Assembly (NCBI GenBank): GCA_043757025.1
Contig: JAYVQG010000146.1
Coordinates: forward strand, 1-29,498
Direction of reading: 5' to 3'
DNA: 29,498 nt
Origin: Limnoglobus sp043757025
GTDB lineage: Bacteria; Planctomycetota; Planctomycetia; Gemmatales; Gemmataceae
The translations under genes were made by a program, and so were the position numbers. The notes under the pieces were generated by a model. It was not told the origin of the DNA. It saw only the letters and a program-made list of their open reading frames with translations, and ran no database searches. Shown one piece after another: positions 5,840-15,000 of this stretch (the first letter of the stretch is position 1; each line of letters opens with the position of its first letter).

Positions 5840-7735
5840 CTATTCCTTCCACTGTACGAACGCTTCCATCGCGTAATATTCGGGCAGGCCGAGTGCGTCG
5901 AAGGTGCGGGCGGTGCCGAGGTTGCGGTCTTCGGCACGCTGCCAGAACTCGCGGCGATCCGTACCGCCGGGGAACATCGCGCTGTCCTTTTGCGACTGGT
6001 GACGGAAGATCGCTTCCTTTTTCCGTTCGAGCACATCGGGCGAAAGTGGCACCGCCATCTCGATCTCGTGCGGCTCCCATTCTTCCCACGCGCCCTTGTA
6101 CAACCAGACTTCGAAATTCGGAACGGAGAGTGCGGAATGCGGAGTTCCGCGCTCCGAAGTTCGCAAATGCCGGACGGATTCGAAGATCGCTTCGGCACAC
6201 AGGCGGTGTGTGCCGTGCGGGTCGGAGAGTTCTCCGGCGACGTAAATTTGCGCGGGCTTCAGTCGGCCGATCAACTCGGTGATATCGTCGACGTCTTGCG
6301 GCTGGATCGGGTCTTTCGTGACGGTGCCGGTGCGGTAGAATCGCAGGTTCATGAACTCGAGTTGCTCGGGCGGAATGCCGCAAGCGAGCGCGGCAGCGCG
6401 GGCTTCCGTCGCGCGGATAATACCCTTCACCGAAAGCACGTCCGGCGTGTCCGATTCCCCGGGCTTCTTCGCGTCGAGGAACTGATTGACGCGGTCTTTC
6501 ATCGTCCCGGCGGAGGATTTTTCCGCCGAGTCGCCGAACGCGCCGAGGAACTCATCGACGAAGTCGACGAACCGCCGGGCGTCGTGGTCGAACACCGCAA
6601 TATTGCCGCTGGTCATGTATGCGATATGGACCGTGTGGCCCTGCTGAACGAGGCGAATAATCGTCCCACCCATGCTAATCACGTCGTCGTCGGGGTGCGG
6701 GCTGAATACGAGAATCGTCTTCTTTTCCTTACCCGCTGGATACATCTTGATCGTTTCCATGCGGTTCAGAAACACCGCCTCGCCGATCTTCTCGGCGGCC
6801 CCTTTTTCGCGAAGTAACTCGTATAAGTGGTGATCGCGGAAGTCTTCGTCGTTGAGTTTCTGCAAACCTTTCTTCGCACTGAGCGACAAGCCGACGACGG
6901 CGCGGCAGACGGTCTCTTCGGTCCATTCGCACGGTCCGACTTCCCACGGGCGTTTTATCGCGGTCATCTCGGCGGCGGCGGCTTTATCGAGCACGAACGT
7001 GGCGTTCGCATGATCTTGCAAGAAGCTCGCGGTGATCGCTTCCGTCGGCGAAAGTTCGATCGCTTTGTACGTGATGTACGCCTTGTGTTCGCCGAACGCC
7101 ATCAGGAAAATTTGCCGCGCATCGAGAATACTCGCGACGCCCATCGTGATCGCTTGACTCGGCACGTTCTCTTCGCCGAAGAACCCCGCGGCGGCGTCGC
7201 GCCGCGTGATGCTATCGAGCGTAATCGTGCGCGTACGGCTGTTTTTCGGGCTGCCCGGCTCGTTGAAACCGATGTGCCCCGTGCGGCCGATGCCGAGAAT
7301 CTGGATGTCGATCCCGCCTGCTACCTTGATCTTCTTCTCGTACTCCGCGCAGAACGCTTCGCACTCTTCCTGCCGCATCGTGCCATCGGGGATGTGGATG
7401 TTTTCCCACTTCACATTGACGTGTTTGAAGAATGTCTCGTGCATCCAACGGAAGTACGAGTGCGGGTCTTCCTTCGGCAGCGGGTAATATTCGTCGAGGT
7501 TGAAGGTGATGACCTGCGAGAGGTCGAGTGCCTCGTCTTTGTGCAGGCGAATGAGTTCGCGGTACAGGCCGACGGGCGTCGACCCGGTGGCGAGGCCGAG
7601 AACGGTATGCCGGCCGGCGGCATTGCGGGCGCGAACGAGTTTGTCGATCTCTCGTGCGACGTACTTCGCGGCCGCCACGCTATTTGGAAAAACGACCGTC
7701 GGAACGCGGGTGTGCGGCAACTGAGTAGACGCCAT
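5840..7735 (-). CDS. nagB: Glucosamine-6-phosphate deaminase/PIG-L deacetylase fusion
   Basis: The 631-residue protein joins two domains. Residues about 1-290 are NagB-like: LGLATGSTP (46-54), FNLDEYY (78-84) and GIGRTGHIGFNEPGS (148-162). Residues about 335-631 are a PIG-L/LmbE-type deacetylase with the zinc motif SPHPDDD (345-351) and DPHGTH (507-512) near its second metal site. NagB isomerises and deaminates glucosamine-6-phosphate to fructose-6-phosphate. The PIG-L half may deacetylate an N-acetylated sugar first, which is inference. The same fusion is known in Bacteroidetes-type proteins. In place of the classical D-G-H active-site segment the protein has T-G-H, with His 154 and Glu 159 kept. 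The start has GGAG (CTCC at 7745-7748) 9 nt upstream. An unusual linker is encoded at 6107-6163. Confidence 0.9.
   Translation of the reverse strand: MASTQLPHTRVPTVVFPNSVAAAKYVAREIDKLVRARNAAGRHTVLGLATGSTPVGLYRELIRLHKDEALDLSQVITFNLDEYYPLPKEDPHSYFRWMHETFFKHVNVKWENIHIPDGTMRQEECEAFCAEYEKKIKVAGGIDIQILGIGRTGHIGFNEPGSPKNSRTRTITLDSITRRDAAAGFFGEENVPSQAITMGVASILDARQIFLMAFGEHKAYITYKAIELSPTEAITASFLQDHANATFVLDKAAAAEMTAIKRPWEVGPCEWTEETVCRAVVGLSLSAKKGLQKLNDEDFRDHHLYELLREKGAAEKIGEAVFLNRMETIKMYPAGKEKKTILVFSPHPDDDVISMGGTIIRLVQQGHTVHIAYMTSGNIAVFDHDARRFVDFVDEFLGAFGDSAEKSSAGTMKDRVNQFLDAKKPGESDTPDVLSVKGIIRATEARAAALACGIPPEQLEFMNLRFYRTGTVTKDPIQPQDVDDITELIGRLKPAQIYVAGELSDPHGTHRLCAEAIFESVRHLRTSERGTPHSALSVPNFEVWLYKGAWEEWEPHEIEMAVPLSPDVLERKKEAIFRHQSQKDSAMFPGGTDRREFWQRAEDRNLGTARTFDALGLPEYYAMEAFVQWKE
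6124..6156. repeat. Palindromic repeat inside the PIG-L coding region
   Basis: CGGAG (6124-6128) and GCGGAA (6132-6137) pair with TTCCGC (6145-6150) and CTCCG (6152-6156), giving an 11-bp interrupted stem with a 7-nt loop; ACTTCG and CGAAGT extend it outwards. It lies in frame and encodes a linker (about residues 525-543, including RGTPHSALSVP) at a point where the family is expected to be shorter. It resembles the degenerate AT/GC-alternating palindromes dispersed in many bacterial genomes. Confidence 0.55.
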
Positions 7736-7839
7736 GTCGTGGTTCTCCGACCGAACGATACGCCAAATGGGGTGAAGCGTTGTTGTAGGAATGCGTGCGA
7801 CAAAGAAGCAGGGAGTTGCCGGATGCGATTCTGAATTGG

Positions 7840-7855
7840 GGGTAAGACATTACCC
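7840..7855. promoter_or_regulatory. Palindrome in the divergent promoter region
   Basis: GGGTAA and TTACCC flank GACA, 100 nt before the ABC operon and 105 nt before the nagB start. A perfect 6-bp dyad between divergent genes is a reasonable operator candidate, but no matching regulator is seen in the window. Confidence 0.35.
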
Positions 7856-7954
7856 GGCGGCTCTTGCCTTATCGTCATATCTTGCCTAACTCATACAACG
7901 CAAGTGTGCCTTCCCCCGGTCCGATCCGTAACCCGTTAGGCGGAACCGACCCCC

Positions 7955-8677
7955 ATGATCGTCGTTGAGAATCTCGTCAAATATTACGGCGAATACCAAG
8001 CCGTTCGCGGTGTGTCGTTCCAGGTGCCGAAGGGCCAAGTCGTGGGGTTTCTCGGCCCGAACGGGGCGGGGAAGTCGACGACGATGCGCATCCTTGCGGG
8101 CTACCTGACGGCGACGTCTGGGCAAGCGCGGATCGATGGCAAAGATGTCTTCTGGGATCCAATCGCCGCGCGGCGTAGCATCGGGTATATGCCGGAAAAC
8201 TGCCCGCTTTACCCGGAAATGCGCGTTGATGAATACTTGAAGTTCCGAGCTGGGCTGAAGGGCCTCGGCTGGTCGGCGCGGCGCAAACGCATCGATTATG
8301 TGCTGCAACGCTGCTGGCTGAAGGATGTGCGCCGCCAACTCGTCGGCACGCTATCGAAGGGCTATCGGCAACGCGTCGGGTTGGCCGATGCGCTGCTCGC
8401 CGATCCGCCAGTCCTGATTCTCGACGAACCGACGGCGGGGCTGGACCCGACGCAGATTCGCGAGACCCGCAAGCTGATTCGCGAACTCGGCCAAGAGCAC
8501 ACGATGCTGCTTTCGACGCACATTCTCAGCGAAGTCGAGATGGCGTGCGATTCGGCGATCATTATTTATCAGGGTGCCGTCGTCGCGAATGGCACGCTCG
8601 CCGATCTGCGTCAGCGGCACGGCAACCGTAGCCTCGAGGAAGTCTTCATTCACCTGACCGGTCAAGAAGGCATTTAG
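7955..8677 (+). CDS. ABC transporter ATPase, GldA-like
   Basis: This 240-residue nucleotide-binding subunit has Walker A GPNGAGKST (34-42), an ABC signature LSKGYRQR (133-140, a variant of LSGGQ), Walker B VLILDEPT (153-160) with its D-loop, and switch His 189. The helical subdomain pattern fits the ABC-2-type exporters that include GldA. It is the first gene of a cluster with an ABC-2 permease, a GldG-like protein and a DUF4340 protein, spaced 13-34 nt apart. It probably powers this envelope system. The region upstream lacks a clean Shine-Dalgarno site. The cargo is unknown; in Bacteroidetes GldA/F/G supports gliding, but no gliding adhesin or motor gene is visible here. Confidence 0.92.
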   Translation: MIVVENLVKYYGEYQAVRGVSFQVPKGQVVGFLGPNGAGKSTTMRILAGYLTATSGQARIDGKDVFWDPIAARRSIGYMPENCPLYPEMRVDEYLKFRAGLKGLGWSARRKRIDYVLQRCWLKDVRRQLVGTLSKGYRQRVGLADALLADPPVLILDEPTAGLDPTQIRETRKLIRELGQEHTMLLSTHILSEVEMACDSAIIIYQGAVVANGTLADLRQRHGNRSLEEVFIHLTGQEGI

Positions 8678-8707
8678 CGCACGCCCGACCCATACACGAT
8701 AGACCCC

Positions 8708-9472
8708 ATGCGACCACTCCAGACGCTGATCAAACGCGAATTTACCGCGTATTTTCTTTCGCCGATTGCGTACGTCACGCTCGCAGTGTTCCTGCTCGTC
8801 ACGGGGATGCTGTTCGGGAAAGCGCTCGAATTGCTCACGCAATCGGGTACGCGCGGAATCGAATATCCGATGCAAATCCTGCTCGGCGACGAGAAATTCT
8901 GGCTCGTCTTCTCGCTGATTCCCCCGCTGCTTACGATGCGATTACTCGCCGAAGAACGCGGCACCGGCACGCTCGAACTGCTGATGACGGCACCGATCCG
9001 CGACTGGCAGGTGGTGGCGGGCAAGTACATCGCGTGCCTGATGTTTTACATCACGCTTTGGATACCGACGGTGGCGTACCTGCCGGTGCTGTTGGACATC
9101 GACTGGGCGACGGGCCATGCCCGCATCGACTCGTGGCCGGTAGTGACATCGTACATCGGCGCGTTCTTCGCCGGAGCGATGTTCCTCGCCATCGGGTTGT
9201 ACGTTTCGAGCTTGGTGAAGAGCCAACTCGTGGCAGCGATGATCTCCTTGATCGTCGGGTTGATCTTCGTCGTCGGGGCGTTCTGGCGGCCCGACCTGGC
9301 CGCCGAATCGCTCGGGTACCAGATCATCGAGTTCGTCAGCGTGCCAGAGCATTTTAGCCGTTACTTCACACGCGGCCAAATCGACACGCGGCACCTGATC
9401 GCGTATGCGACCGTGACGCTATTTTGCCTGTTTATGACCGTCCGCAGCCTCGAAGCCCGACGCCTGAAGTAA
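8708..9472 (+). CDS. ABC-2 type permease, GldF-like
   Basis: The 254-residue integral membrane protein has about six hydrophobic helices, beginning with one near residues 16-36 (YFLSPIAYVTLAVFLLVTGM). After the first helices it carries RGTGTLELLMTAPI, the cytoplasmic motif common in ABC-2/GldF permeases that contact the ATPase. It sits 30 nt after the ATPase gene and 13 nt before the GldG-like gene, so co-transcription is very likely. No ribosome site is evident before the ATG. It is presumably the membrane channel or mechanotransmission subunit of the complex. Confidence 0.9.
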   Translation: MRPLQTLIKREFTAYFLSPIAYVTLAVFLLVTGMLFGKALELLTQSGTRGIEYPMQILLGDEKFWLVFSLIPPLLTMRLLAEERGTGTLELLMTAPIRDWQVVAGKYIACLMFYITLWIPTVAYLPVLLDIDWATGHARIDSWPVVTSYIGAFFAGAMFLAIGLYVSSLVKSQLVAAMISLIVGLIFVVGAFWRPDLAAESLGYQIIEFVSVPEHFSRYFTRGQIDTRHLIAYATVTLFCLFMTVRSLEARRLK

Positions 9473-9485
9473 TTGAGATCGATCC

Positions 9486-12056
9486 ATGGCCGATATTCGC
9501 CAACGAACGACGTTCGGGAACTTCTTCCGGTTTGCCATCCGTTTCCTGGGCTTAACCGGGTTGATTGTAGCCGTACCGAGCTTGGCATTGCTCAACGGCG
9601 AACTGCCCGCCACGGTGTGGCCCGATGGTGGCGGCGTGCGCGAGTACGCCACCGCCGTGATGGATACGACAAAAGCCTCGATTGATGGCACCTACGGCAA
9701 CGTCGCCAAGTGGTCCGCATGGGTGGCGCTCGTGGCCATCGGTTGTGCGTTCGCGTGGCTGATCGTCGAAACCATTGGTGCATTCGTGCTCGTTACGGGT
9801 CGGCGCACGGCAGTCGGCGGAAATGCCTACCTGCAAATCGGGCTGGCGATCGCGCTATTGGTGCTCGTCAATGCATGGTCGTTCACACACCACAAACGCT
9901 ACGACCTCACGACGAACCAGCAGTTCACGTTGCCGCAATCGGTGATGGCGGACCTCGATAAACTGACGGGGCAGACGGACATCGTCGTGCTGCAATTGCA
10001 CAAGACCGCCGGTTCGCTGTCCGCGAAGCCCGATGCACTCGACTTCGCGGCCGAACGCAAGGTCGTTGAGAAAGTGAAGGATCTCGTCGAACTGTTCCGC
10101 GAGCGCGGGCCACAGTTTCGCGTGACGGTTCTCGATGTCGAAGAAGAAGGCTACGAGCAACGCATCGTCAAATTAACCGAGAACGCGAGCGGACAGATTG
10201 TTAAGAAGGAACTGCGTGCGGCGATCGAGAGCGCACCCGAAAACAGCATCGTCTTCCACTCGGATGGCAAAGTCCAACGGCTAAGTTTCAGCGAGTTTTA
10301 CTTGCTCGACAAGACCGCATCGCGCCCCGCGATCACGCTTGGCGATGGCAAAATCGTCACCGAAACGAAGAACCTCGTGCTGTTGCCGCAAGGCGTACGG
10401 CCGTTTGCGGACCGCGTGCTTCGCCTCGGCGAGAAGAAGCCGAAGGTCGGGCTGGCGGTCATTCACCCGTATCTGTCGTCGAAGGCCGAACGCGAATCGT
10501 TCACCGCGAGTGGTTTGCGCAAGACGCTCGAAGCCAACGGTTTTGAAGTGACCGACATCGTGCTGAAGAAGTGGGCGAACGGCCCGCCGAGCGCGGCCGC
10601 CGACACGTACGAAGAGTTCGAACTCGACAAAGCCGAACGCCGTTACCTGTACCTCGAACGCACGCTCGATACCTTTCAGACGAGTGCGAAGCGTGCGAAA
10701 GAGCTGACGGACAAAGTCCGCACCGGTCCGCTGTCCGAAGCCGACGCGATTTCGCGACGCATTACGCGGCAGCGCATCGACAGTGAAGAGAGCCGTGCCT
10801 CGTTCATCAAGTTCCTCGAAGATGTGCAGAAGGATAACGCGGAGAGTATCGCGGCAATCGCGCAGCAACTCCAGACGGCGAGGCCGCAATATCAGGAAGT
10901 GATGAAGAACGAACGCGCGATCGAAGCGCGTCGCAGCACCGACGTGAAAGCGAAGTTCGCGCAGGCCGCCGCCGACTGCGATTTGCTCATCGTGCCGCGA
11001 TACACGATCATGGATCTCGCGAATGGCGACATGATTACGCCATCGCTTTACAACTTGAACAAAGATCAGGCATCGGTGGTGCAAGAGTTCGTGAAGGCTG
11101 GGAAGCCGGTGTTCGCGTTGTTCGGTGCGACCGCCGGGGAAATCGCACGCCCGAATACCGAACCCGACGAACTCGAAGCGGTGTTCAACCGCTTCGGCAT
11201 CGAGTTCGGTTCGCAAACGATCATCTACGAACAAGAAGCGCAGGCCGCCGCCGAACGAGCGGGCGAGCAGTTCGGCGGTAGCGTCGATGTGCCGCCGCTG
11301 AGCTTCGACATCGCGACGCCGAACGGCAAGAAGCCGAACCCCGTCGGCGAGGCGTTCCGGCTGACGGCACGTGCGGTGAACGCGAAACTCGAAGTGAAAA
11401 AGAGCGGCTTCCGCCCCGTGTATCTGAACTCGCTGGCCGCCGCGAAACTCCCGTTCGATGCCGTGATTGCCCAGACGAACAAGGATAGCTGGAACGAAGA
11501 CAAGCCGATCCCCGAACGCGATTACACGCCGAAGTTCGACCCCGCGAAACTCGACGACCCGAAGAAGGGCACGCGCGACGAAGAACGCCACGGGCCGTTC
11601 CCCGTCGGCATCGCGGTCGAGACGCCGATCCCCGCCGAGTGGGTGCAACCGAAGCTGGCCGCCGTGCAGTTCGCCGCGAATCTCGGACTCAGCGGCTGGG
11701 GCGCGTTCGCGATTCCGCTCGTCACCGATCCTTCCGATTACGCGAAAGCTTTGAAAGACACCGAGCGGCCCGCCGCATCGAGCGTCCGCATCGTCGCGCT
11801 CGGCCACGGCGGATTGGTCGTCGGCGAGAAGCTGAAACCGGGCGAAGAAAAGTTGCTCTTACACGCGATTAACTGGCAACTGAAGCGCGACGATCGCCTG
11901 CCGAAAGATGCGGCGACCGAAGAGAAATGGCAGTACCCGCGCGTCGAACTGTCCCCGCGCGAAGCGTACGTCTACCGCTGGGGCACGCTGTTCGGCCTGC
12001 CGCTACTCTGCGTCTACTTCGGGCTGATCGCCCTAATGACTCGAAAAGTCCGCTAG
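9486..12056 (+). CDS. GldG-like ABC auxiliary protein
   Basis: The 856-residue protein matches the ABC_transp_aux/GldG family. Three N-terminal membrane helices (about residues 13-38, 77-107 and 114-133) are followed by the family segment KRYDLTTNQQFTLPQSV. A large extracytoplasmic region follows, and a C-terminal helix (LFGLPLLCVYFGLIALM) anchors the end. About residues 375-490 are charged and predicted helical or coiled-coil, an insertion that makes the protein longer than classical GldG (about 550 residues). It starts 13 nt after the permease, with only weak GAGAT upstream. It is the third member of the operon and probably partners the permease in the periplasm. Confidence 0.88.
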   Translation: MADIRQRTTFGNFFRFAIRFLGLTGLIVAVPSLALLNGELPATVWPDGGGVREYATAVMDTTKASIDGTYGNVAKWSAWVALVAIGCAFAWLIVETIGAFVLVTGRRTAVGGNAYLQIGLAIALLVLVNAWSFTHHKRYDLTTNQQFTLPQSVMADLDKLTGQTDIVVLQLHKTAGSLSAKPDALDFAAERKVVEKVKDLVELFRERGPQFRVTVLDVEEEGYEQRIVKLTENASGQIVKKELRAAIESAPENSIVFHSDGKVQRLSFSEFYLLDKTASRPAITLGDGKIVTETKNLVLLPQGVRPFADRVLRLGEKKPKVGLAVIHPYLSSKAERESFTASGLRKTLEANGFEVTDIVLKKWANGPPSAAADTYEEFELDKAERRYLYLERTLDTFQTSAKRAKELTDKVRTGPLSEADAISRRITRQRIDSEESRASFIKFLEDVQKDNAESIAAIAQQLQTARPQYQEVMKNERAIEARRSTDVKAKFAQAAADCDLLIVPRYTIMDLANGDMITPSLYNLNKDQASVVQEFVKAGKPVFALFGATAGEIARPNTEPDELEAVFNRFGIEFGSQTIIYEQEAQAAAERAGEQFGGSVDVPPLSFDIATPNGKKPNPVGEAFRLTARAVNAKLEVKKSGFRPVYLNSLAAAKLPFDAVIAQTNKDSWNEDKPIPERDYTPKFDPAKLDDPKKGTRDEERHGPFPVGIAVETPIPAEWVQPKLAAVQFAANLGLSGWGAFAIPLVTDPSDYAKALKDTERPAASSVRIVALGHGGLVVGEKLKPGEEKLLLHAINWQLKRDDRLPKDAATEEKWQYPRVELSPREAYVYRWGTLFGLPLLCVYFGLIALMTRKVR

Positions 12057-12090
12057 TCCTAATCAATCGACCTTTTACCACACGATACCC

Positions 12091-15000
12091 ATGCGCTGGC
12101 TCACTACGATTTTGCTGTTGGTTTTCGCGGCCGGTGCTGGGATGTGGCTCTGGAAGGGGGACGCCATCGCCCCGCTCTGGAAGCCGCCGACGGCACCGGT
12201 TGGCACGAGCGAATCGGCGAAGGCACTGAAGGAATCGGTCCGCCTCGACCGCGTGCAGAAGATCGAACTCACATCGACGGCGGGCACGCTCGTCCTTCAG
12301 AAAGCCGCAGACGGCACCTGGACGCAACCGGGTAACTGGCCGGTGCGCCAACTCGAAGCAGCACAACTCGCCACGGCACTCTCGAACCTGCAACCGCGCT
12401 TTCAGCCGATTGTCGCCGAGGGCGATCTGAAAGTGTACGGGCTGGACGCGACGCAGAAACCGACCACTGCAAAGATCGAAGTCGATGGCCAAACGACGAC
12501 GCTGACCATCGGCCAACCGAGCGAAACCGCAGGCGAACCGCCATTCGCCCGCCCGACATACGTGCGAATTAACAGCCAGGCGGAGATCGTGCGTTTCGAT
12601 TCGGACCTGATGCAAATCGTCTCGCGTCCACCCGATTCGTACCGCCGTCGGCAGTTGTTCCCCGAAGCGGATCGCGTCAAAATCATCGGCGGCGAACCGG
12701 CAACGCCCGCCACCGGCGGTGGCCGCGCGGCGATCCTCGGCGATGCCTTCCGCAGCGTGAAAGTGACCGGCCCCGATGGCGCGTTCCAGATCCAACGCAC
12801 CGCCAAAACGCCCGAACCGAAGTCCGAATCCGATCAGCCCGGCGCGGAAAAAACGCTCGCCGTCAATGCGCTCGCCGGTGCCTGGGAGATCGAGTCGCTG
12901 GCCGGCAAACCGGTCCGCGACCGCATCGACCCGACGAAGCTGCGGGCCATCCTTTCTGGTGCGCCCGAACTCTGGGTGGAACAATTCCTGCCCGCGAAAC
13001 CACCTGCCGAAACGGGCCTCGACAAGCCCGAGCGCAAAGTCGAAATCGTCCGCACCAGCGGCACGACCACCGTGCTGAAAATCGGTAAAGAATCGCGACG
13101 CATCACCAAAATCGAACCGTCCGCCGCGCCGCCGATGTTCGGCCAACCACCGCAACCACCGCGCATCACCAGCGAAGTGTTTCACTACGCATCGCTAGAT
13201 GGCCTCGACTTGCTGTTCGAAGTGAAAGCCGAAAAATTCCCCGAGTTATTCGCGAAGCCCGACGATGTCCGCGACCCGTCGCTGGCGAGATTTGAAGCGG
13301 GGACTGTCACCGCGTTGACAGTCGCGATGAAGGGGAAGCCCGCGATCCAATTAATCAAGAAAAAAGGCAACAAAGACGCGCTGAAAGATGACGACAAACA
13401 GGATCGCTGGTACGTCGGCGACATCCTCGCCGAAACGACGAAGGTGACGGAACTGCTCGATTCGTTGGCAAAATGGGAGGCGAAGCCCGCGCCCGCCAAG
13501 ATCGAACCCGAAAATCCACTGACGCCGCCGAAGCCCGACACCGCCGAGAAAGCGATCGTCGATAACGCCGACGCAAAGACTCTGACCGACCTCGCCATCG
13601 ACGCCGCAGCCGGTAGCAAGATCACCGTTGTCGCGCAGGAAAAGACGATCGAAGGCCAGCCCGCACCTGCCGCGCGCACCTTCACGTACATCCTCGGCAA
13701 ACGCGACGTCGAAAAGAAAAAACTCGCCGTGCAAGTCGTCGGTTGGTCGCGAATCAACCTGATCGCCGACGATGCGTTCGCGCTCATCGACCGCCCCGCA
13801 CTCGCCTACCGTGGTCGCCGTTTGTTCGACACTGCCGAAGTCCAACTGACTACCGTGTCGCTAGTGCAACCTGCCGTCGACGCCTTCACGATTCGCCAAG
13901 ATGCGAACGCGAAAAGCTGGAAGCTCACGCAGCCAATCGCGAGCGAAGCCGACGAAGTGAAGGCGTCACAGATCGCCGACGTCCTATCGCGGCTCGAAGC
14001 AACCGAGTACGTCGACGACGCGCCGAAGGACGAAGATCTCGATAAAAAGTACGGCCTCAAAACGCCGAAGGTCGTCGCCACTTTAGGCTTCACAGGTGGC
14101 AAAGTGCAGACGCTCGCGATCGGTAACTCCCCCGAGTTGAAGCCCGAATATTACGCGCGTCTCAACGGCACCGGCAGCGTCTTCACCATCGCCAAAACGA
14201 ACGTCGACGCGCTCAAACAAGGTGCGGTTACGCTGTTGCCGTTGCAGTTGTGGTCGGTGCAACCCGAGAAAATTACCGCACTCGAAATTCGCCGCGGCGA
14301 ACCGGCCGACACGTACAAATTCGCACAAGATGGCACCAACTGGAAGCTGAGCGGGCCGTTCGATGCGCCCGTGCCGTACCTGACCGCGCAGCCGTTGCTG
14401 ACCGCGATCGCGACGGTGAAAGCCGAGAAATACGAGAGCCTGACGGCCGCCGACGCCGCGAAATTCGGCTTCGATAAACCCTCGTTGCGCATCAGCGTCA
14501 GCTACAAGGATGTCGCGCCGGGCGATGTCAGCCCGATGCCGAAAGAGACGCTGGTTACGAAGACGATCCTCGTCGGCAAGCCGACCGCCGATGGCGCAAC
14601 GACCCGCTTCGCGAAACTCGAAGGCAGCCCGACGGTGGCCGTGTTCGCGCTCGCCGATCCGCTGTTCAAAGCCGCCGACAAACCGGCACTCGAGTGGCTC
14701 GATAAAACGCTGCTGTTCCTCGACGCCGCGCAATTGATGAAGATTCAGATCGTCGGCCCGACCGCCGACGGCAACACGACGTTGACCAAGGACGACAAGG
14801 CCGGTTGGAAGGCCGACGGACAGACATTCCCAGTGGATCGCCCCTCCGCCGACATGCTCGCGAACATCTTCGCGCGGCTACCGGTGCAGTCGATTGCCGG
14901 GTATGGCCCGAACGTCAAATGGACCGATTTCGGCCTGGAAAAGCCCGAATACACACTAACGGGAACATTCGCGGCGGCCCCCGGTGATGCCGCGAAGCCA

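Noticed and set aside
8030..8500. Possible multidrug or antibiotic export function for the ABC genes
   Set aside because: The downstream GldG-like and DUF4340 genes place the ATPase and permease with gliding-type systems; nothing points to drug export.
10281..11807. A 508-codon minus-strand frame opposite the GldG-like gene
   Set aside because: It is a GC-rich antisense shadow, with Arg/His-rich composition and no domain.
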